This document shows positions 17,012 to 25,637 of a stretch of DNA of 64,000 bases, one piece after another; positions within the stretch are counted from its first letter, which is position 1; the number at the start of each line of letters is the position of its first letter. A model generated the notes under the pieces. That model had not been told where the DNA came from. It made no database searches and was given only the letters and a program-made list of their open reading frames with translations. A program made the translations under genes and the position numbers. Origin of the DNA: Nesterenkonia ebinurensis (lineage in GTDB: Bacteria; Actinomycetota; Actinomycetes; Actinomycetales; Micrococcaceae); NCBI RefSeq assembly GCF_008711175.1, contig NZ_VWNF01000032.1:124001-188000 (forward strand), in the 5' to 3' direction.

Positions 17012-18004
17012 ATGCCCGGATTGGTTGATCCACGGTTGTCAGGTTGGCAGGAACGGGCCAGCCGACGCACGGATGAGGCAGTCCGTGCCATGTCGCAGGT
17101 GCCCGGCGTCATCGCGGTGATCGTCGGGGGAAGCATGGGCCGTGATGAGCACTGGCCGCTGTCCGACATCGATCTGATGGTGGTCAGCGCGGAGCATCCG
17201 GTGGCAGAGGTCGCGGCGAGGGTGGATATGTGCGCCTACCAGATGAGCGAGATGTGGGGTACATCTGGCATTTACACTGCGGTTGACGCCGGGAAGATCA
17301 CTTTCGACCTGGCCGAGGCCGAGTCAGTGTCGACGGGATCCCCGACCGACTCCGCCACCGCGTTGTCTGATCCCCGCGTGTTTCACGGCATCGACAAGAT
17401 GTTCGGCGGCTACGCGGCCTACGACCCCCACGGGGTTGGACATGCGCTGCTCGACTGGAGCGCACGGCACCGTTTCACAGAACCCGTCGTCGCGGGACGG
17501 ACTTCGCATTGGCTGAGCTCGGCCCATGCTGCTGCGGAGAGTTCAGAGCGCCTCGCTTCGTCAGATCCGACCGCCGCCTGGAATCTGATCCGCCGAGCAG
17601 GCACTGCGCTAGCCGAAGCAGCACTGGAGAAGCGAAGGCTACGCACCGGCTCGCTGGGACGATTCTGGACCCGTTTCGAGCACCTCCTGGAGGAACACGA
17701 TGCTTCGCCACTTGCCGAGGGGCTCACATCGGCATGTCACGCCAGAGCGGATCAGGAGCTTTCAGAGCGCATGCCGGAGTGGCTGACCTCTCGGATAGAG
17801 CTGTCTCTGGCTGCCCGTGTCCTCGTCGGAGAATCGGTCACTGCCGAACAGAATGCCCGTGATGTTGTCCTCGCGTACACGGGTCTGTACCGGACGCGAT
17901 TCCCGCGAGCAACGGACGAGTGGCTGCGTCCGTGGTCATCGGCCCGCGTTGACCTCGCTAGCGCCAGACTGCGAGAGCTTTGCCATGAAGTGCGGGCCGG
18001 ATGA
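17012..18004 (+). CDS. Nucleotidyltransferase-domain protein
   Basis: 330 residues. The N-terminus carries the minimal nucleotidyltransferase motif: VIVGGSMGRDEHWPLSDIDLMVV, where GGS and the D-x-D pair bind nucleotide and metal. The rest is helical with no clear domain. Such proteins include antibiotic adenylyltransferases, type IV toxins and tRNA-modifying enzymes; the C-terminal part here does not decide among them. A strong GAGGAGG ribosome site lies just before the ATG. The gene stands alone; the 312 bases upstream (16700-17011) hold the terminator at 16708 and nothing else I can support. Confidence 0.75.
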   Translation: MPGLVDPRLSGWQERASRRTDEAVRAMSQVPGVIAVIVGGSMGRDEHWPLSDIDLMVVSAEHPVAEVAARVDMCAYQMSEMWGTSGIYTAVDAGKITFDLAEAESVSTGSPTDSATALSDPRVFHGIDKMFGGYAAYDPHGVGHALLDWSARHRFTEPVVAGRTSHWLSSAHAAAESSERLASSDPTAAWNLIRRAGTALAEAALEKRRLRTGSLGRFWTRFEHLLEEHDASPLAEGLTSACHARADQELSERMPEWLTSRIELSLAARVLVGESVTAEQNARDVVLAYTGLYRTRFPRATDEWLRPWSSARVDLASARLRELCHEVRAG

Positions 18005-18116
18005 GGCCGCGCTAGCTATTCACCGCCGAAAGTCGCAGGCCACGCCAACTCCGGCTCCGACCAGCGCAAACTCGCTACTGCACCGGAATTCAGCCGGATG
18101 GAACGGGATTCAGCAG

Positions 18117-19031
18117 TCATGACTGCCCTTCAGCTGGCCTCACGGATGCCTCCGCCTGGGCGGTAGATTCGGAGCTCTGCGGCTCTGGCTTTGTCCAGTT
18201 GGCTCCTCCTCGCCATAGCAGTCCCGCCACGGTGGTGGCCGCGCAGAATGCCACCACCGCTGTGGTCAGGGTGAAGATGCCCTCGTCACTGACCTCGATG
18301 TCCACGTACTGCGAAGACAGGAAGAGCTGCATCATCACCTGAAACGCTAGGTGAAATCCGATCGCAGCCCACAGCGAACCCGATATCAGGCGGACACAGC
18401 CGACGACGACGGCCATGCCGAAGAACAGCACAGAGCGCTCCAGGAATACTCCCCAGCCATTGCTGATGACCCACAGGGCGGTGCCGAAGGCAGAGAAAAG
18501 GAGCGCTTGGATCACCACGGCAACCCACGGGGCGACCGCGGCAGTGAGATTCCGGTAGATGTAGCCGCGGAAAATGAGCTCCTCAGGGAAAGCCTCATAG
18601 ACAAAAACCAGCAGGATCAGCAGGAGGATCACACCAATGAGTTCAGCGATTGAGGAGTCGATGCGGATCTCCACCCAGCCAAACATGAGCGCAACTGTCA
18701 ACCCGAGTCCCGCTGGGATCAGCCAGGTCAGTGCGCCGTACAGGAAATCACGCCACGCCCGCTTCTCCGCGTGCAATCCCAGGGCGGATACCGGGCGACG
18801 GTCCAGATAACGATTGATCACCAGCACCATGGGCACAGCAAGCGAAAAAACACCGACCGCATTGGCGATGTGCTGCAGCAGAGACATCTCGGCACCCCAT
18901 AGAACGGTGGTCAGCCGGGTGACACCCAGCCAGATAAGAAGTGTGCCTGTTGTGATGAGCACTAGCCGCAATGCCAGAGAACCAACACGATGGTCAGCCT
19001 GTGATTCGTCATGCGCAGGAGAGTTGTCCAT
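18117..19031 (-). CDS. CPBP-family intramembrane metalloprotease
   Basis: 304 residues from the ATG at 19031 (MDNSPAHDESQ); an upstream in-frame stretch to 19262 covers other remnants. About eight membrane helices. Motif 1 FPEELIFRGY (Glu-Glu with downstream Arg) and motif 3 GFHLAFQ (His) match the CAAX-protease/bacteriocin-processing (Abi) family. Members cleave prenylated or membrane-bound substrates, act in bacteriocin immunity or serve as scaffolds. The C-terminal 30 residues are polar. It is an isolated gene in the mosaic; target unknown. Confidence 0.85.
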   Translation of the reverse strand: MDNSPAHDESQADHRVGSLALRLVLITTGTLLIWLGVTRLTTVLWGAEMSLLQHIANAVGVFSLAVPMVLVINRYLDRRPVSALGLHAEKRAWRDFLYGALTWLIPAGLGLTVALMFGWVEIRIDSSIAELIGVILLLILLVFVYEAFPEELIFRGYIYRNLTAAVAPWVAVVIQALLFSAFGTALWVISNGWGVFLERSVLFFGMAVVVGCVRLISGSLWAAIGFHLAFQVMMQLFLSSQYVDIEVSDEGIFTLTTAVVAFCAATTVAGLLWRGGANWTKPEPQSSESTAQAEASVRPAEGQS

Positions 19032-19448
19032 GAGGTTAATGTTAGAGAGCCAAATGGGTCGGTGAACCTGCCAAAAGTCACCATCTGCGGCGAAAGTCAT
19101 ACCGAAACCCACCGACGGCCTCCCCTTCAACGACGTCATGGAGGTCATGGGCCACTCCTCCCTACAGGTCACCACCCGCTTCGTCGCACCAGGAAAAGAG
19201 TCCGCGCGGGGTGCTGTTGCAGGCTTCTCTCGGAGCTGGGCGTCACCACTGCGGTGGAACACCTTTGCCGCTCCGCTGCGGCAGATCCCGCTGAAGCGTG
19301 GGGCTGATGCGGTGGTCCATTCGAGATGTGATCATGGGCGCGGCAGTCACCTCGGATCCGGACCTGCACGCCGCACTGCACGATCACCGGAACCTGCACG
19401 GGACCATCCCTGGGCCGATGGAGGTATTCCTGGTGCTGAGCAGTGCTG
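19032..19448. other. Degenerate intergenic stretch with integrase remnant
   Basis: 417 bases without an intact gene. The only recognisable piece is the tyrosine-recombinase remnant at 19102-19200. The rest of the interval gives no coherent reading on either strand. Confidence 0.5.
19102..19200 (+). pseudogene. Tyrosine-recombinase (phage/ICE integrase) C-terminal remnant
   Basis: One frame reads GLPFNDVMEVMGHSSLQVTT then RFVAPGKES. The VMGHSSLQVTTR block is the conserved second-His region just before the catalytic Tyr of phage-type integrases. Where a Tyr is usual the sequence has Phe (TRF), and nothing of the upstream catalytic domain is present. It is a dead 3' end of an integrase gene and direct evidence that an integrative element was once here. 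Confidence 0.65.
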
Positions 19449-20699
19449 TCAGTACTCCGGCATCCGGGAGGTGAGCAGCCGGCCGAGGCCCTGCTGAATC
19501 CGTGAGCTGCGGATAGACTTCAGCTGCTTGCCCGATCGCTTGGCCAATGGCTTCTGTACAGCGTATACCGCGTAGATTCCTTCGCGTGCCGGAATTCGCA
19601 CCCGGACGGCGGCCGGATCGAAGCCGGCTTCGCGGACGAGACTGAGGGTCTGTCGGACGGTGCGCTGCTGCAGAGCGGGCCAGACGGCGCTGAAGAAGTC
19701 CTGCTGGGGACGCTCGGCGAGCATATTACCCAATAGGATGACACCGCCCGGCCGAACCACCTCCGCGGCGGCTGCGAGGACTCCGCTGGCCAACCGGTAT
19801 CCGAAGCGAGTGGCCGGCAAATGCTCGAAGATGCCCAGCAGGTCGACCACATCGATGCTCTCCGGCGCTAAGTACTGGATCGGAGGCGTTTTGAGCAGAT
19901 TCTTCCGGTGGATGGTGATCCGGTCTGACATACCTCGGGCTTTCCCCAACGAAACCACAGAGGCCAGCGCCAGAGGATCGTGGTCGACGAACGTCAGCTG
20001 CTCGACAGCTGTGCCGCGGAGGGTGGACTGCGCCAGAGTAAGCAGCGGCTCAGCCGCTGCGCAGGCCAAACTGACAATACTGAGGCTGCTCCGGGGAATT
20101 CGCTCTAGATGCTCCCCGAGCAGGGTGACAGCGACGTCGGCACGGGTGCGGATGGCATGGGAGTCCAGAACGCCGGCTAGGTAGTCATAGGACGTGAGGC
20201 CGTACTCGTCCTGGCCGTCCACCACAGAGGGGGCCGCGATGAAGGCTTCGTACCGGCTCAGGATGCGCGCGGCACTGGACATGCCCCGCTCCCGAATCAG
20301 CAGCTGACGTGCCGATGTGGAGTTGTGCTCGAAAAGCGGCTCGCCGTACACCTTGCGGTCGATGCCCTCAGCTGGCCGGTCGATGTCTCCGATCTGGTGC
20401 AGGGTGTGCAGCGCCACCGCGCGCTTGGACACACCCCACCAGGCGTTTCCGGCCGGATGGACCTCGGGATTGAACAGCCAGCTGGTGAAGTCTGGGCGCA
20501 CGGTCTCGCGGACCAGGACCTGGTCCACCAGTTCCTGGGTCGCCTGGGGCAGGCGCAGCCGCGGAGCGGGATCGGCATAGTGGACATCGATGCCTTCCCG
20601 CTGCAACGAGTCGACTTCGCGCCGGACGGACTCGGCAACTCGGCCTGAGGCAGGTTCGGTATGGGTCCGGGTGTCTGCGGCATCGGCTTCGGAGGTCAT
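19449..20699 (-). CDS. Class I SAM-dependent methyltransferase-like protein
   Basis: 416 residues. A helical N-terminal part of about 190 residues is followed by a Rossmann-type domain: LSIVSLACAAAEPLLTLAQ in the place of the SAM-binding motif I, LTFVDHDPLALASV with the acidic end of strand 2, IDVVDLLGIFEHLP and VRPGGVILLGNM. The usual glycine-rich motif I is replaced by Ala-rich SLACAAAEP, so SAM binding should be checked. The start overlaps the histidine-kinase stop by 4 bases, making it the third gene of the regulator-kinase operon and either an output or a partner of that system. Substrate unknown. Confidence 0.7.
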   Translation of the reverse strand: MTSEADAADTRTHTEPASGRVAESVRREVDSLQREGIDVHYADPAPRLRLPQATQELVDQVLVRETVRPDFTSWLFNPEVHPAGNAWWGVSKRAVALHTLHQIGDIDRPAEGIDRKVYGEPLFEHNSTSARQLLIRERGMSSAARILSRYEAFIAAPSVVDGQDEYGLTSYDYLAGVLDSHAIRTRADVAVTLLGEHLERIPRSSLSIVSLACAAAEPLLTLAQSTLRGTAVEQLTFVDHDPLALASVVSLGKARGMSDRITIHRKNLLKTPPIQYLAPESIDVVDLLGIFEHLPATRFGYRLASGVLAAAAEVVRPGGVILLGNMLAERPQQDFFSAVWPALQQRTVRQTLSLVREAGFDPAAVRVRIPAREGIYAVYAVQKPLAKRSGKQLKSIRSSRIQQGLGRLLTSRMPEY

Positions 20700-22723
20700 A
20701 CCTCCACGCTAATGGCCCGGGGATGCCCCCGAAGGCTGTCCCGGCCACGAAAAAGGGTGGTTCCGTTTCGGCTGGTGATGCTGGCAGACTCAACGCGTCC
20801 GGCGGGGAACAGCCGGCCGGTGAACTGCCCCTCGGGCGTGTCAGACAGAGCATCACTCATCCAGCGGACGATCTCGCGTAGGATTCCCTCGTCCAGCACA
20901 GCCTCGCCACTGTCGTCTAGCAGGCAGACGTCCACTCCGCGGCGTCTGGCCTCCATCGCAGTGTCGATCAGCGGCTGCTGCGCCAACCGACGTCCCCGCT
21001 GCTGGTCTCGCAGCAGGCCCTCCAATGCCCGGGCTTCTGCGCGCTCCTGGGATGACAGCGGTGTCAGCTCGGTGATGCGCCGCAGCATGCAGCCCACGGT
21101 AGTACTCAGCATATGAACCCGTTCACTGAGCTCCGAGCGCGTGGCCTCGTTCCAGGCTGTCTCCCGCAGCAGTGCGAGCTCTTTCTGCTGGATCTCACCG
21201 GTGTGTTGATGGGCTCGGCGGAGAGCGAAGGCAAACGCTGAGCCAACGGCCAGCACGCACAGCGAACGTACCACAGAGATGACGACGTCCACGGCGTCGT
21301 CATTCTGCAGATAAGCCCCGGTCAGCGCCACCGCGGACACGAGCAGTCCACTGGTCACCGCGAGCCCGAGCCTCTCACGCAGAGCTAAGGCCACCAGGAC
21401 GAATCCAAGCGCTGTCACGTACCAGGTGTCACCGAGATGGTCCACGTCCCGCGAGGCTGGCAGCAGGGTGATCGCTGAGGTTGCGACGGCGGCCAGACCA
21501 GCTGTCACGGCGCGAGGCAGACTCAGTCGGCCGTTGTCGTCCCAGCCGATGGCAGCGGCGCAGCACAGCAGTCCGGCCATGGCTAGGGCAGCGACGGAGA
21601 GCTCCCCACCGCGTGCGGTGACCACGGCGGCCAACCCGGCCTGAGCCAAGAGGAACAATGCTGCCAGCATGGCCAGCCCGCGCATCGGCGGCTCGTAGGC
21701 GTTTACCACTGGTTGGGCAGGCTCAGACTGCTCCGCGGCGCTCCGTCGTACGGCGAGCGTGACCTGTGTGCCCGCACCCGGGGCGGACCTCACCTGGGCG
21801 GATCCGCCGGGAAGGGCTCGCAGCCGGCCGAGGATAGACTGTCTGATACCCAGGGCGCTGGGCGGAACCTGGTGGGGGTCAAACCCTGGACCGTCGTCGG
21901 TCAGCCGGATCACTAGTTCATCGGGTCTCAGGCGCACTCGGACCCGGCGAGCCGTCTGAGAGCCTGCGTGAGAAACGCTGTTGACCATGGCCTGCCGCAG
22001 CGCGCCGCTCACCGCTTCCGTCACGTCTGGATCCAGCGCCTGACTCCCGGTGCTCTCGATGTCCAAGGTGGCTTCGGCGTCCTCCCGCTGGACGATCTCC
22101 TGCACCAGGGCCAGAAACTCTCGCGGCGATGTGGGCCGCCCCCTGGCCTGCCGGCTCAACACTTCCACCTGTTGAAGCGCATACTCAGCCTGGTCCCGGA
22201 GCGCCGGGCCGAGATCGATGTCTTGGGCAGCCAGATTGAGGGTGGACAGTACGTCGTCATGGACCATGGCCTCGGTCCGTTCCCGCGCCATCCGTCGAGC
22301 ATGTGCTGCGGTTCTGCGCTGTTCGGCGGCATAGGCTTCTGCCGCTGAACGGTCCAGGCCTTGGGCGACAGCTAGGATGAGGCTACCGATGAGGATCACT
22401 GCGACAGCGGCGGCGAAGGCGTGCAGGTCGCTCACTAGGCCGGTCCAGAAGTCTCCCTCCACCAGAAAGCGCAGAACCTGCACCAGAGCTGTCGCGGTCA
22501 GCAGCGTCAGCCAAGCAGCGTTTCGCCCCGCGACGACGAGGGCGATCCCTACGGGGACTGCTGTCACCGTCAGAAGCCACGGCAGGTCGCCGTCACGTAT
22601 ACCGCCGAAGGCCCCCATGAGCCATGACACGACACCGGCGGTCAGGGCGATGGACGCCGTGCACGCTGCAATCAGCCGCCGAGCGCGGGTCTCCGCCCGC
22701 GGTCCGGTCAGCGCGGCTGTCAT
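20696..22723 (-). CDS. NarL-type sensor histidine kinase with a second membrane block after the ATPase domain
   Basis: 675 residues. Four or so N-terminal membrane helices (about 20-120), a dimerisation/phosphoacceptor helix with His155 in EAMVHDDVLSTLN, and a HATPase_c domain (NSVSHAG, DDGPGFDP, GLG-like LGIRQSI, GAGTQVTL) ending near residue 335. A second set of membrane segments (about 350-500) and a soluble tail of about 170 residues follow. The tail opens with QKELALLRETAWNEATRSEL, a coiled-coil-like stretch resembling another kinase core that lacks an ATP-binding site. Coupled by 4-base overlaps to the response regulator and the methyltransferase. Confidence 0.82.
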   Translation of the reverse strand: MTAALTGPRAETRARRLIAACTASIALTAGVVSWLMGAFGGIRDGDLPWLLTVTAVPVGIALVVAGRNAAWLTLLTATALVQVLRFLVEGDFWTGLVSDLHAFAAAVAVILIGSLILAVAQGLDRSAAEAYAAEQRRTAAHARRMARERTEAMVHDDVLSTLNLAAQDIDLGPALRDQAEYALQQVEVLSRQARGRPTSPREFLALVQEIVQREDAEATLDIESTGSQALDPDVTEAVSGALRQAMVNSVSHAGSQTARRVRVRLRPDELVIRLTDDGPGFDPHQVPPSALGIRQSILGRLRALPGGSAQVRSAPGAGTQVTLAVRRSAAEQSEPAQPVVNAYEPPMRGLAMLAALFLLAQAGLAAVVTARGGELSVAALAMAGLLCCAAAIGWDDNGRLSLPRAVTAGLAAVATSAITLLPASRDVDHLGDTWYVTALGFVLVALALRERLGLAVTSGLLVSAVALTGAYLQNDDAVDVVISVVRSLCVLAVGSAFAFALRRAHQHTGEIQQKELALLRETAWNEATRSELSERVHMLSTTVGCMLRRITELTPLSSQERAEARALEGLLRDQQRGRRLAQQPLIDTAMEARRRGVDVCLLDDSGEAVLDEGILREIVRWMSDALSDTPEGQFTGRLFPAGRVESASITSRNGTTLFRGRDSLRGHPRAISVEV

Positions 22724-23373
22724 GTCCGCGGCACCGGGAGCGGGAGCAACCCGTCCTGCAGTCCACGCTGATACAGTTCGACCTTGGTGTTGGCGGGTCG
22801 ATTCAGCTGCTGGTAGACCTGTCGAATGCGGCGGATATGGTCATCCACAGTGTTCTCACTGATATGCAGCTTGGTGGCGACCTGCTTGGCACCGAGTCCC
22901 GATGCGTACAGCGCCAGCACTTCCCGTTCACGCTCGGTGAGGTGGATCCGGGTGGCCGGCGGGCCAGTATCCAACGCTGCCGCCCATTCTGTGGTGGCCA
23001 CGTTTCCTCCGGCTGCCGCCCGTGCGATCGCCTCCACCACGTCAGCAACACCCAACGACTTGCGCAGGATGCCTAAGACGCCGCACTGGGACACCTCGCG
23101 GACCAAATAGGGGTTCTCCCCGGAGGTCAGCACCAGAACCTCCATGCCGTGCCGACGCAGCTCATCCACATTTGCCTGGGGCGTGGAGCCGTCCCGCAGG
23201 AAGAGGTCAAGCACCACCAGATCGGCGGCTTGCGCGGATCGCAGCAAGTCCTTCACGCAGACATAGTGACCGACGAAGTCCAGCCTCGGGTGGGCATCTA
23301 TGACCGGCCCCAAGGCAAGGGCCACCAGTTCATGATCATCGACGATAGCCGCCCGAGTCGCTGGATCCCTCAT
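22720..23373 (-). CDS. LuxR/NarL-family response regulator
   Basis: 217 residues from the ATG at 23373, which has AGGAGAG a few bases upstream. The receiver domain has the acidic pair in IVDDHE, phospho-acceptor Asp56 in VVLDLFLRDG, Thr in VLTSGE and Lys in LRKSLG. The C-terminal GerE helix-turn-helix is LTEREREVLALYASG..AKQVATKLHISENTVDDHI. Partner of the kinase encoded 4 bases inside its 3' end. Targets unknown; autoregulation of the three-gene operon is common for such systems. Confidence 0.92.
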   Translation of the reverse strand: MRDPATRAAIVDDHELVALALGPVIDAHPRLDFVGHYVCVKDLLRSAQAADLVVLDLFLRDGSTPQANVDELRRHGMEVLVLTSGENPYLVREVSQCGVLGILRKSLGVADVVEAIARAAAGGNVATTEWAAALDTGPPATRIHLTEREREVLALYASGLGAKQVATKLHISENTVDDHIRRIRQVYQQLNRPANTKVELYQRGLQDGLLPLPVPRT

Positions 23374-23431
23374 CAATTGCTCTCCTGACGCGTCCACCCC
23401 GCCGCTCTTAAAGGGGTTGCACACGTCCAGC

Positions 23432-23728
23432 CTATACCGGTCTGGGGATCAGGATATGGTGGGCATTTCCACCGGTTGACCGGGGACCGAGAACCTCAAC
23501 GCTCAGTCCTCGAGAAAGATCTTCTTTTGAGTCGTTCCCCACCGGGATCCCAACCTGTTCGAGGAATCGGACGAACTCCAGTGACCCCACAACGTCGTTT
23601 ACCTCAGTGAGGGTTTCAAGAACACTGGTGTTGACTGCCTCATCAACGGATGCGAACCCACCCGCGCCCACGACCTCATCCAGCGCGCTCATGGCCTCAT
23701 CGCTGAGCATCACTGTGACCTGTCGCAT
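23432..23728 (-). CDS. Ribbon-helix-helix protein, orphan antitoxin-like
   Basis: 98 residues. MRQVTVMLSDEAMSALDEVV is the beta strand and first helix of a ribbon-helix-helix DNA-binding domain; a longer C-terminal tail could bind a partner toxin. No toxin gene lies next to it: the neighbours are the response regulator and folD. Either an orphan antitoxin left from a lost module or a free-standing regulator. Confidence 0.6.
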   Translation of the reverse strand: MRQVTVMLSDEAMSALDEVVGAGGFASVDEAVNTSVLETLTEVNDVVGSLEFVRFLEQVGIPVGNDSKEDLSRGLSVEVLGPRSTGGNAHHILIPRPV

Positions 23729-23806
23729 GAGCCTTCCTCCCTAAAACGGAAGCACTTGCAGTGTACGACCCCGGATCCGTACATGCACAGGCAAGCTTTG
23801 AGCCTT

Positions 23807-24652
23807 CTAAGACCCTGCCCGTTTCCTCGCGGCGGTAAGGGTCTGGTCCAGAAGGACAGCTATGGTCATCGGTCCCACCCCTCCAGGCACCGGAGTGATC
23901 AAACGTGCGCGGTTGCTCGCTGGGACAAACTCCACGTCCCCCTGGTTGCCTTTGTTGTAACCGGCATCAACGACCACCGCGCCAGGCTTGATCCACTCAC
24001 CTCGGATAAACTCGGGGCGACCAACAGCGGCGATGAGAACATCTGCATCAGCCACTATCTCAGCAAGATGCACGGTTCGTGAATGACAGAACGTCACTGT
24101 GGCGTCCCTGGCTAGAAGCATCATACCGGCGGGACGACCCAGGATCGGGCTACGTCCGACAACGACGGCGCGAGCGCCGGCCAAATCAACCTCGTACGCG
24201 TCGAGGAGTCTCATGATTCCACCTGGCGTAGCCGATTCGAACCCGAGTTCTGCAAATGCCATCTGGGCAAATGACGTTCGTGTCACACCGTCCACATCCT
24301 TATTCGGGTCGATGGCTTCGAATGCTGCGCGTTCGTCGATATGCGATGGAACTGGGTGCTGAAGAAGGATGCCGTCCACAGATGAATCTCTGGATAAGGC
24401 TTCAATCTCTGCCACTAGCTGGCCTGTCGTTGTTTCCTGCGGGAGGTTGATGCACCGGGATTCGATGCCCACGTTGCGCGACCGATTCACCTTCATTCGC
24501 ACATAGACATGTGAAGAAGGGTCATTCCCCACCAGAACCGTAGCCAGGCAGGGTCGATAGCCGGTAGCCTTGACCACCTCGGTGACACCGTCGGCAACTC
24601 GACCGAGAATCTCTGCTGCAAGGGCATTTCCATCCATAAGCGCTGCTGTCAT
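23807..24652 (-). CDS. folD: Methylenetetrahydrofolate dehydrogenase/cyclohydrolase FolD
   Basis: 281 residues from the ATG at 24652, preceded by AAAGGAGG. FolD converts 5,10-methylene-THF to 10-formyl-THF with NADP. The catalytic Lys54 lies in YVRMKVNRS, with the substrate loop GILLQHPVPSHID and PNKDVDGVT, the nucleotide loop VVGRSPILGRP and C-terminal PVPGGVGPMTIA. The usual second Lys of YVxxKxK is Asn, and the PCTP segment reads SATPGG, so it differs from housekeeping FolD. It stands among fragments rather than with core genes and is probably a laterally acquired second copy. A strong dyad lies upstream. Confidence 0.88.
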   Translation of the reverse strand: MTAALMDGNALAAEILGRVADGVTEVVKATGYRPCLATVLVGNDPSSHVYVRMKVNRSRNVGIESRCINLPQETTTGQLVAEIEALSRDSSVDGILLQHPVPSHIDERAAFEAIDPNKDVDGVTRTSFAQMAFAELGFESATPGGIMRLLDAYEVDLAGARAVVVGRSPILGRPAGMMLLARDATVTFCHSRTVHLAEIVADADVLIAAVGRPEFIRGEWIKPGAVVVDAGYNKGNQGDVEFVPASNRARLITPVPGGVGPMTIAVLLDQTLTAARKRAGS

Positions 24653-24733
24653 GGGTCCTCCTTTGTGTGCATGAAAGAACACCCAGGCGGACGATGCCCT
24701 CGACTCCACCCCCGGTAGTTTCCTACCCTCGCC

Positions 24734-24762
24734 AGTCGTGTAGACCCAGTCTACGACTGGTA
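24734..24762. promoter_or_regulatory. Dyad-symmetric operator candidate upstream of folD
   Basis: Arms CCAGTCGTGTAGAC and GTCTACGACTGG, one bulged base, separated by CCA, 82 bases before the folD start. No T-run follows on either strand, and the near-perfect symmetry is what a dimeric repressor (for example GntR type) would bind. No regulator gene is adjacent. Confidence 0.5.
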
Positions 24763-24831
24763 CATCCGCCGCCTGGCGCAGCAAACCCCCCGAACCAATA
24801 CGACCCAGGGGTCCGTCACTGCCAGCTTCTT

Positions 24832-24850
24832 TGGTAGCGGTATGGGGCCG
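24832..24850 (-). repeat. Truncated tRNA-like repeat, copy J
   Basis: TGGTAGCGGTATGGGGCCG keeps only the acceptor end and part of the T-stem of the repeat seen elsewhere, then runs into the NTF2-like fragment. Weakest copy; could be chance. Confidence 0.35.
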
Positions 24851-24935
24851 ACAATCAGAGGGATCCGACCGTGCTACTAACGCCTTCGCCCGCACCAGGG
24901 ACGAAGGCTGGCTGCTCGCACACAAACACCTCAGA
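24846..24935 (+). pseudogene. 3' fragment of an NTF2-like gene
   Basis: Encodes GRQSEGSDRATNAF and then GWLLAHKHLR, matching GRQAEGSGRATNAF and VWLLAHEHLS at the end of the NTF2-like gene at 16322-16699. No start and no N-terminal three quarters. Directly followed, in another frame, by a VapC fragment. Confidence 0.7.
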
Positions 24936-24945
24936 CGCGGCACAG

Positions 24946-25191
24946 GGCGAGATCCTGCGCCGATGGTTCGAGGAGCGTGTCTTGCCGACTTTCGCCGACC
25001 GCGTGCTGGCCTTCGATGTACCGGCCGCACGTATCCTCGCCACCTTCCGGGTTCCCGAGCATGCGCCGTTGGACGATACCCTCATCGCGGCCATCGCGCA
25101 GGCCGCTGAAATGACCATTGCGACGCGTAACACCGAACACTTCGAGCCACTCGGCGTCCATTGCTGCAACCCATGGGACCTGGCCACGTAG
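24946..25191 (+). pseudogene. VapC-type PIN toxin, C-terminal fragment
   Basis: Reads EILRRWFEERVLPTFADRVL followed by FDVPAARI, then LDDTLIAAIAQAAEMTIATR and NTEHFEPLGVHCCNPW. This is the second half of a FitB/VapC PIN-domain RNase, with the acidic residues of LDDTL and the closing TRNTEHF motif, but without the N-terminal D-T-N-V region. No antitoxin precedes it. The last 45 bases resemble 39007-39070, a remnant of a second such toxin. Confidence 0.75.
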
Positions 25192-25268
25192 ACGAGGACA
25201 CATTTCGGCATCCACCAAACCTGGTGATGGGCCGGCCAGAACAAGGCTCGCCCCGTACTCTGTTTGGC

Positions 25269-25637
25269 ATGGACACCACCAATCGTTGGATCTCCGTCAC
25301 CCGTGAGGACGGAGAGCGAGTCGGGTACCTCGAACCGCTCTCCGAGGACTACAGCAGCGTTCAGCCCCGCACAGTACTCGGTCACAAACTCGGCGACCCA
25401 TGCGAATACATCGAAGGTGAAGACTTATTGATCGAGCACGGCATTTCCGAACTCGCCGAGAAGTGGACACTCGACAATGGCACTAACGCTCAGGTCGAGA
25501 ACCTGACCATTGTGGAACTCTCACCCCACGGCATCATTCTGGCTGATTACTACAGCTCCAAAGCCGTTGCAGCTGGCGAACGGCTTTCCGTCACTGTCCA
25601 GTGGCCAGACCTCAACCACCGCCTCACTGTGGCGTAA
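25269..25637 (+). CDS. Hypothetical protein, 122 aa
   Basis: MDTTNRWISVTREDGERVGYLEPLS at the N-terminus, then an acidic, beta-rich sequence (LVENLTIVELSPHGIILADYY-like pattern). No membrane segment or known motif. The 3' end overlaps the ParE-like gene on the other strand by 88 bases, so one of the two is probably altered. I do not recognise the family; homologues are usually annotated hypothetical in actinobacteria. Confidence 0.55.
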   Translation: MDTTNRWISVTREDGERVGYLEPLSEDYSSVQPRTVLGHKLGDPCEYIEGEDLLIEHGISELAEKWTLDNGTNAQVENLTIVELSPHGIILADYYSSKAVAAGERLSVTVQWPDLNHRLTVA

